Made by a program: the position numbers and the translations under genes. This document shows positions 58,595 through 64,000 of a stretch of DNA of 64,000 nt, in pieces. Source of the DNA: Dryococelus australis. Its lineage: Eukaryota > Arthropoda > Insecta > Phasmatodea > Phasmatidae. The stretch is from the NCBI GenBank assembly GCA_029891345.1, contig CM056994.1, positions 225,796,991 through 225,860,990 of the forward strand, given 5' to 3'. How positions within the stretch are numbered: the first letter of the stretch is position 1; every line of letters begins with the position of its first letter. The notes beneath the pieces were generated by a model. That model saw nothing but the letters and a program-made list of their open reading frames with translations. It did not search any database and was not told the DNA's origin.

Positions 58595-60289
58595 CACATT
58601 TTCCCTTTTTCCCTCAAAATAAAATAAAGATGATACCCTAATTGGGCCCACATTTCATTGCTATGAACATTTCTCTGTGTTATTATTGATTGAAACACTC
58701 ACACTCTGGTTCTGGAGGGTTTCAAAATGAAAAGGTTACTGGCCATACAAACTTATAAGACAACTTTTCGATATCAAGAAAATTACGACGTGCTTATCAA
58801 ACTAAATTCTTTCAATTTAAGCACCCAACAAAGGTGCTCCAACATCATAAAAAAGTGTCCCATGCATCAGCAGAAACTGCGACATTCCAAAATTTATCGC
58901 TAAGGAAAATGAACTTTATGATGTCTTCAATCTTGGGTAGGTGGAGCATCTTTTTAGTGTGTAAGTAACATGTCCGTTTGATATATTGTTGCTGTAGGTC
59001 ACATCTGCTTTTCTAGAGTGCTTTGTAAAATCTCTGATACAGTTGTAATTAGGTACCCAAGAACAAGCCTAGGGCTGTATTCACAATTTTGAGGGAGGTT
59101 GTGCAACTGAACTTCAGTGTAAATATCAACACTGAGTTAGTCAGAAATAAGTTTTTATTCACAGCCTGTCACTCTGAACACGTAAGTATTTGAGAAAAGT
59201 TATTACAGTATTTTGTATGTAGACCTGCAATACTTAACATTTGAGTTACTCAATGAATTATTAATATTACTAAAATTAAGTAACATTTGCTTCAATATTA
59301 TTTTGGCTACCTACATACTTTAACATCCTGAGACTTATAACCACCATAAAAGTATCAGGCTGTACTGGGTTTGTCATCATATCGTACCACAAAGCTGAAT
59401 TAAGTACTTTTAATGCAATAGTAGGCATAGCTTGTATGTAAGAATGTATACTGCATTTGAAAAGGTGTGGGAGGAGGAGGGGCAGTATTTCGGTATTTGT
59501 GCATTCCGGGGGGGGGGGGGGGGGAGGAGGATCTTGGGAGGAGGATCTTGGCATTGTGTGTTCGTAGAAACCATGCAAAATTTTTTTGTTTACAAGAACT
59601 TTCCTCAGAAAAGTGTGACAAGATTAGTTGTCATTAATATACGATATTTAAAAAAAAACAGTAAAATATCTTACTCATTTGACAGTCAAAATACAATTTC
59701 ATTTTCATGCATTCTGGTTACAAATTTCTTGCAAGGTAAAAAATTATCAATTTATAGACTTATTACATGGGCTGTTAAGTCATTTACATAAAATATTTAT
59801 AAACTGAAAAAAATGGGATTATTACCGACCTGCAACTGTTTGAACAGCCCTTCGCAGCTTTTAAAAGTCATTTGGGAGGAGGCACATGCAGTTTTTTACA
59901 AAAACAGACAGTCATATGATGTTTGTTTACAAATACTGGCAGTCACGTGGTGTGTGTTTGCAAACAGTCACCTTCAATGACAGTTCAGCTGTGGCGGAAG
60001 GATACATAGCCAACCAGATGCCATTGGCACTACTTTCCTAGAAACGTCAAATTTGAGACCAGTCATATGAAATGGGTTATAACTGCGAGTGCTGTAGATA
60101 ACGTAACAAATATACTGTGCAGGTATTTACTTTCACAAAAGCTACTGTATATAAACAGCACACTACTGTGTCGCTTCCATTTGTTTATAGCCTAGCACGA
60201 GCAACAAAAAATAAACAGCAGTGCATCCGTTACGATCTCAGGACATAGATAAAACTTGTTCAGAAATACGTTCCACATGTTAAGGATTA
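58591..60289. other. AT-rich spacer with second part of family D
   Basis: The segment 59960-60010 matches family D near 26580-26620. A poly-G run lies at 59508-59524. A possible 100-bp hairpin element at about 59068-59167 (AGGGCTGTATTCACA with TTATTCACAGCCT) is too weak to list separately. No gene supported. Confidence 0.4.
59508..59524. repeat. Poly-G tract, 17 bp
   Basis: Seventeen consecutive G flanked by GGAGGAGG-type purine repeats on both sides (59469-59480 and 59524-59545). Confidence 0.95.
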
Positions 60290-60297
60290 GTCATGGC

Positions 60298-61401
60298 TAG
60301 GGGCATGCAAAATTCGCATTTGTGATAAAACAAATTTTTATGCGAATTTTTATGTTTTCAAATGAATAAACTCAATTTTTAACTTTTCATGATAATACTA
60401 CAAAAAAGTTAGGAAAAACACTTTTCAGCTGCAAATAGTTTGATAACCAGTATTCATTCCACAAATTCTCAAGGATAAGATAATATTAATTAAATAAGGG
60501 AATAAAGAAACAGAGAAATTAGGTTATAACCTCCTTAACTGCTAAGAAATCACCCTACTGAAGACTATCCCATGGTATTTCGCTGAGCAGAAAAGATACA
60601 GGCTTTTGTTATATTTTAAAACATTTGTTATCTATCAACACACAAACACTATATAAGTAGCCTAAGTTAACGACAAAATCACTTGTTTAACCTCGGATTA
60701 CCTTCGTAACATAAACACAAAAATCCATAGAGATAATACAGCGCTGCTGTTAGTAAATTAAAAAATTTTACATGGCTTTGAGTATTGATAGTAGCGCTGT
60801 GAAAGATCACTGGTGGTCATACTGCAGCATTGTGTGCCTGCGACAAACAACAAATAAATCTTTTGGATGCTTCTACAATTATAGACATATTCTGTTAATG
60901 CATCTTTAAATATTGTATTGCCACCTGTTCCGGTTTGGGCTGACATTGCGTCTGGGGTGTGGGTGAAGTTAGCTTTGTTTGAATATTTAGACACTTTGTA
61001 AGACGTAATTTTCTTTTTAAAATGCTGAAACCCACCATAAATGCAAAGCAACATGTTGCAGAATTTTCAAAACATGGCTTAGAATGCAAGTAACGATAAA
61101 AATAATATTTTGTAAATTTTGCAATGCATCAGTGACTTGGGACTGTAGAGCTTGTGCATAAAGCACATTGAAAGTGAAAAAAAAAAAAAAAAAAATCAGC
61201 TGAAAATTTAAAGTTTAAGTTTATAGTCTTTATGTCTCCTTTAACAAAGCGTTAGTGTTATTTTCATGTGGTTTCATTTGTATTTACATAGTTAAATGCT
61301 AACCAAAGATAACACCTCTTTCATAAAAAAATAATACCAATTTTTAAGAATAATAACCTCGAATTCTGTATAAAAATAAACACCCAAAGTGCATGCCACT
61401 A
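60298..61401. mobile_element. hAT-like non-autonomous element, exact 8-bp duplication
   Basis: The flanks are identical: GTCATGGC at 60290-60297 and 61402-61409. The left end TAGGGGCATGCA and the right end read inward TAGTGGCATGCA match at 11 of 12 positions. Inside the left end, ATTCGCA/TGCGAAT inverted words follow, typical of hAT subterminal regions. The 1,104-bp interior is AT-rich, contains a 19-bp A run near 61177-61195 and no transposase. The exact duplication suggests a younger insertion than the other hAT-like elements here. Confidence 0.85.
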
Positions 61402-61402
61402 G

Positions 61403-61693
61403 TCATGGCTTATCTATCACCCGAGATGTTAGCACATATGTAATGCCAAACTGAACGTTCTGGAATACTGGCCGAAGAGGGGTAGCCACTGTGTACTGTG
61501 TGTTTGCACCACTCATAGATGTTACCCTATGAAAATCCAGAGGGGTAGAGTACTTTGCGACACTTTTCTTATGATCAAAACCATCATCCACACCAGCCTG
61601 TGGCTGTGTGCTGCCATCTTCATCAATTTTTCCATCACTCTCCCACCCACAATATTTTCCAGTTGTTGACCCAATTCCACAATCCTTATACAT
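61403..61693 (-). other. Unidentified 96-codon open frame
   Basis: Minus-strand frame from an ATG at 61691-61693 to a TGA at 61403-61405. It has balanced amino-acid composition (Gly, Asp, Ser, Thr, Val) unlike the Ile/Phe-rich chance frames of this window. No domain, signal peptide or membrane segment is recognised. Its stop lies within the target duplication of the hAT-like element, so the insertion abuts its 3' end. A GGTAAC within the frame (61516-61523 region, minus) could be a splice donor if this is an exon. It may equally be chance. Confidence 0.25.
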
Positions 61694-61849
61694 TAATATA
61701 TTGTTATAATGTACATTAATAAAGTCCCAACTTTCATACTTAGTAACAAAAGTGCATTATACTAAAAGTCTTATTTTTAAACTGTTGACGCGTAACGTGT
61801 TCGGTCACTTATACAAATATGACTTCATCTCCTTTTTATGTATCATCAC

Positions 61850-63260
61850 ATTACCCCAGGCGGGGTTTGAACCTAAAGCAACTTGCTACCTGAGCCTTGA
61901 GCCTACAAGTATGCCTTTAGATGGAGCACCCATACACACGTCAGCCAAGTTTTTTTTGGCCTTGTCAGATGTCACGCCAACCCCCCCACATGTAATAAAA
62001 GCCAGCCAAGCAGCCCAGCTAAACGCCCGAGCTTGCACAGCAAAGGCTATCCAGCATAGCACAGAAGCCTGCTTTCGCCACGAGCCACGAGATGGTGCTC
62101 ATGAGAACAGCAGAGCAGCCACGGAGGAGCTTGCCACCCGCATCTCAGAGATGCAGCGGACAGGAAGACATATGTCTGCACACCGCCGAAGAATAGCAGT
62201 TATTCTCGCAGATCGTTCCACCACCTCATGTGCTGCAGCTCTCTGCTAATACCAACGTCTTCACGACCTACCAGAGGCTCTCCAAGTACTTCAACAGCAA
62301 TCCCCGAAGAAGTTTTCAACCTTTTGGACAGTCACTACTCTTCTGGTAGCAGCAACCACACTACCATTCCAGTATCCCCCCCCCCCCCCCCCAGGGCGCT
62401 GCTGGACAACAGCATTGAGTAAGTTAAGGTCAGTTAGTATCGTAGCTACCTAGCCGCTTCTGCTCTTGTTTAGTTCAGACCAAGGTCTCCTTCACCTGGT
62501 ATAATGTAGTCTACTTCTGTTACAATTACAAGTTAGTTATGAGTGAGTACAGGCCAGGGTGTCTATTCCTCCCAGAGTAAACACATTTTCTCTCAAACCT
62601 CTGAGTACTAATTCTAGGGTGACTGTGATTTTAACCTCTGTAAGACGTCATCCCACCAGGGAAAAGAAGAAGACTGTGTTATTGCAACCCAATTACAGAA
62701 TCTAAAGTAGGACTGCGGGCTCTCTTAACTGGGCATACGTATGTCACAAACACACACAGTTGATGGCCACACATACTGTGCACCTGGTGTGCAGTAAGGT
62801 ACAGCGACAACCACTAGCAACTCCATCCACAAAGCGACTAGTCAAGTAGCCCAGCCAATTCACTCCTTCCACCACGCTGAAATGTTGCCGGAAGGGGTAA
62901 TAGACTGGTTCTAGAGGTCTGCCCACCTTTGGACCCACACCCATCGTCGTATTAGAGAGTCCAGAGTAAACCCACCGCTCTGAACACCGCGCTGAACTGT
63001 AGCCGGTCGAAATATATAGGTAAGGTTCTGGGTTAACTAGGCCAAGGCCTTGGTTCTACACCTAACTAGGGACCGTCATCGTCTGCTCCACTCGTGATTC
63101 AACCACCACAGGACCTGCAATCCTTCCAGGGCTTCCCTCAGCACTGCCAGCAGCAGCCCCAGGTCAGGGCACAAGTTACAGCCAGCCCCAGCAACAGTGG
63201 CCGGATCATCAGTCACCCCGAGCTACCTCCAGTACAAGTAAACTAGTGGCTGTGTGTCAA
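61850..63260 (+). mobile_element. Family G repeat, copy 3 (inverted)
   Basis: Plus-strand counterpart of the minus-oriented copies at 7250-8700 and 42481-43560 plus 39130-39644. Landmarks in order: GGCGGGGTTTGAACC (61861), ACGACCTACCAGAGGCTCTC (62263), GGTCTCCTTCACCTGG (62483), GGACTGCGGGCTCTC (62709), CACCTGGTGTGCAGTA (62780) and CACCCCGAGCTACCTCC (about 63214). A plus frame at 61752-62249 reaches the copy and shows basic Ala/Arg-rich residues (AHRRRIAVILADRS). No domain is recognised. Confidence 0.6.
62376..62392. repeat. Poly-C tract, 17 bp
   Basis: Seventeen consecutive C inside family G copy 3. The other two copies do not have it at the aligned place. Confidence 0.95.
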
Positions 63261-63491
63261 TCAGTACGCAGAACACGTAAAACCTCCTCAGACTTTGTGC
63301 CGTCCCATCTCCTCAGAATTTGTGTTGTGCCCTCAAGCCACATGGCGTAACTTGTATACCAGCCAGGGTGAAGTCAATCATTAATAAAGTCAAACCAGTG
63401 ATATCACCAGTGGGTCTGACCGACACACAATAACCTTGCCTGACCGTGAAGTCGTCGTCAGTCACCCGACGTCACGTGTCACCTTTGTAAC
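63261..63491 (+). mobile_element. Possible 3' terminal part of family G (polyadenylation signal)
   Basis: GC-rich text continues past the part aligned with the other copies and includes ATTAATAAAGTC (near 63380) and a terminus-like ...CACCTTTGTAACA at 63491, where composition drops to AT-rich. If family G is an LTR element this could be an LTR end (TG...CA type), but no second LTR copy exists in the window to compare. Confidence 0.3.
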
Positions 63492-64000
63492 ATGGACTTC
63501 ACGAAATTATTGGAAATGAATCATTTCAGTAAATGAAATTAATACGTAATTTAAAAAATGTATTTTATTTTAAAAAGTGAGGATGAAACACTACTACTTA
63601 AAATATGAAAATGCACAAATTATATCCTGCAAACATGAAATAATTTGTGGTTTGAAAATACACACTGGTTACTTATTGGTGAAGTTTCCTTTGAAAAAAT
63701 TGCACCACTTACCTTTATCACATAACACTGAAGTAAGTTGATTCAAAAGACAAATATATATTTAGAAATAAATTATTTCAGTTATTTTTCACACCAGAAG
63801 CACTTGAAAATGGTTGCACTAAGTGAAACATGTTACTCTACGTAAATAATCATGGTTGGCAACAAGTGGGTGTAAAGTTTAAGCTTCTGGAGTATCATTT
63901 TATTCATAAGATGTCTGCCTATTGGTTTCAATTATATTTTCATATAAAAATCATTTTGATTTACATGGGAGATATGTTAAGAATGTCTTCGCTGAGAAAA
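63492..64000. other. AT-rich DNA, nothing supported
   Basis: No frame, repeat or terminus recognised up to the right edge. Confidence 0.5.

Noticed and set aside
59068..59167. Possible 100-bp hairpin MITE (AGGGCTG...CAGCCT)
   Set aside because: Arms are short and out of register; no target duplication.
61852..61935. tRNA-like text with GGTTCAAACCCC on the minus strand
   Set aside because: No acceptor-stem pairing or A box could be shown, and the place aligns with the GGCGGGGTT start of family G copies.
1..64000. CRISPR arrays, bacterial operons, rRNA or intact tRNA genes
   Set aside because: No regularly spaced short repeats, ribosome-binding sites with long frames, or rRNA/tRNA signatures were seen; all evidence is eukaryotic.

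Overview
The window reads as a stretch of a large, repeat-rich animal genome, most likely an arthropod. It is AT-rich with scattered GC-rich islands. I found no convincing host protein-coding gene, rRNA or tRNA gene, CRISPR array or prokaryotic feature. The animal assignment rests on a decayed BEL/Pao retrotransposon gag (a metazoan-restricted group), an RTE-type LINE tail and two kinds of tRNA-derived SINE. The genus cannot be named from sequence alone. Almost everything recognisable is a transposable element, nearly all broken or non-autonomous, and several are nested.

Left part (1-8700). A minus-strand Ty3/gypsy-type element runs off the left edge. From its 5' side (right to left) it shows a leader, two PHD-like zinc fingers, a retrotransposon gag domain, a damaged zinc knuckle, an aspartic protease and the first residues of reverse transcriptase. 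Next come a minus-strand BEL/Pao gag remnant (4083-4832), a non-autonomous hAT-like element with 8-bp target duplication (5713-6921), and the first copy of a GC-rich unclassified repeat here called family G (about 7250-8700).

Middle-left (8700-21700). AT-rich DNA holds an RTE LINE fragment (about 11540-11690). It is followed by a dense cluster between matching hAT-like termini at 12424 and 20285: one copy of repeat family A, a diverged tandem array with period 270-283 bp, a tRNA-derived SINE, and a PIF/Harbinger-like element with TAA duplication. A pogo-like repeat (about 20600-21646) follows.

Middle (21700-39100) is mostly featureless AT-rich DNA with a decayed SINE, a short tandem repeat and a pogo-like element (35275-37081). 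A 787-bp element with perfect 28-bp inverted repeats is inserted inside the pogo-like element.

Right part (39100-64000). A second family G copy is split by a 2.8-kb hAT-like element (39645-42480) that itself contains a smaller inverted-repeat element. Further on are a hAT-like element carrying an inverted copy of the 20.6-kb pogo-like repeat, two more family A copies, a promoter-like or LTR-like GC island (about 51150-51420), a full-length SINE, a 0.5-kb MITE, a 32-bp poly-C tract, a 1.1-kb hAT-like element with exact 8-bp duplication (60298-61401), and a third, oppositely oriented family G copy.

No functional gene network can be described. The interpretable biology is the order of transposon insertion: G before hAT, pogo-like before the 28-bp-TIR element, and hAT before pogo-like at 45.7 kb. 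All family assignments come from motifs and termini read by eye and need database confirmation.
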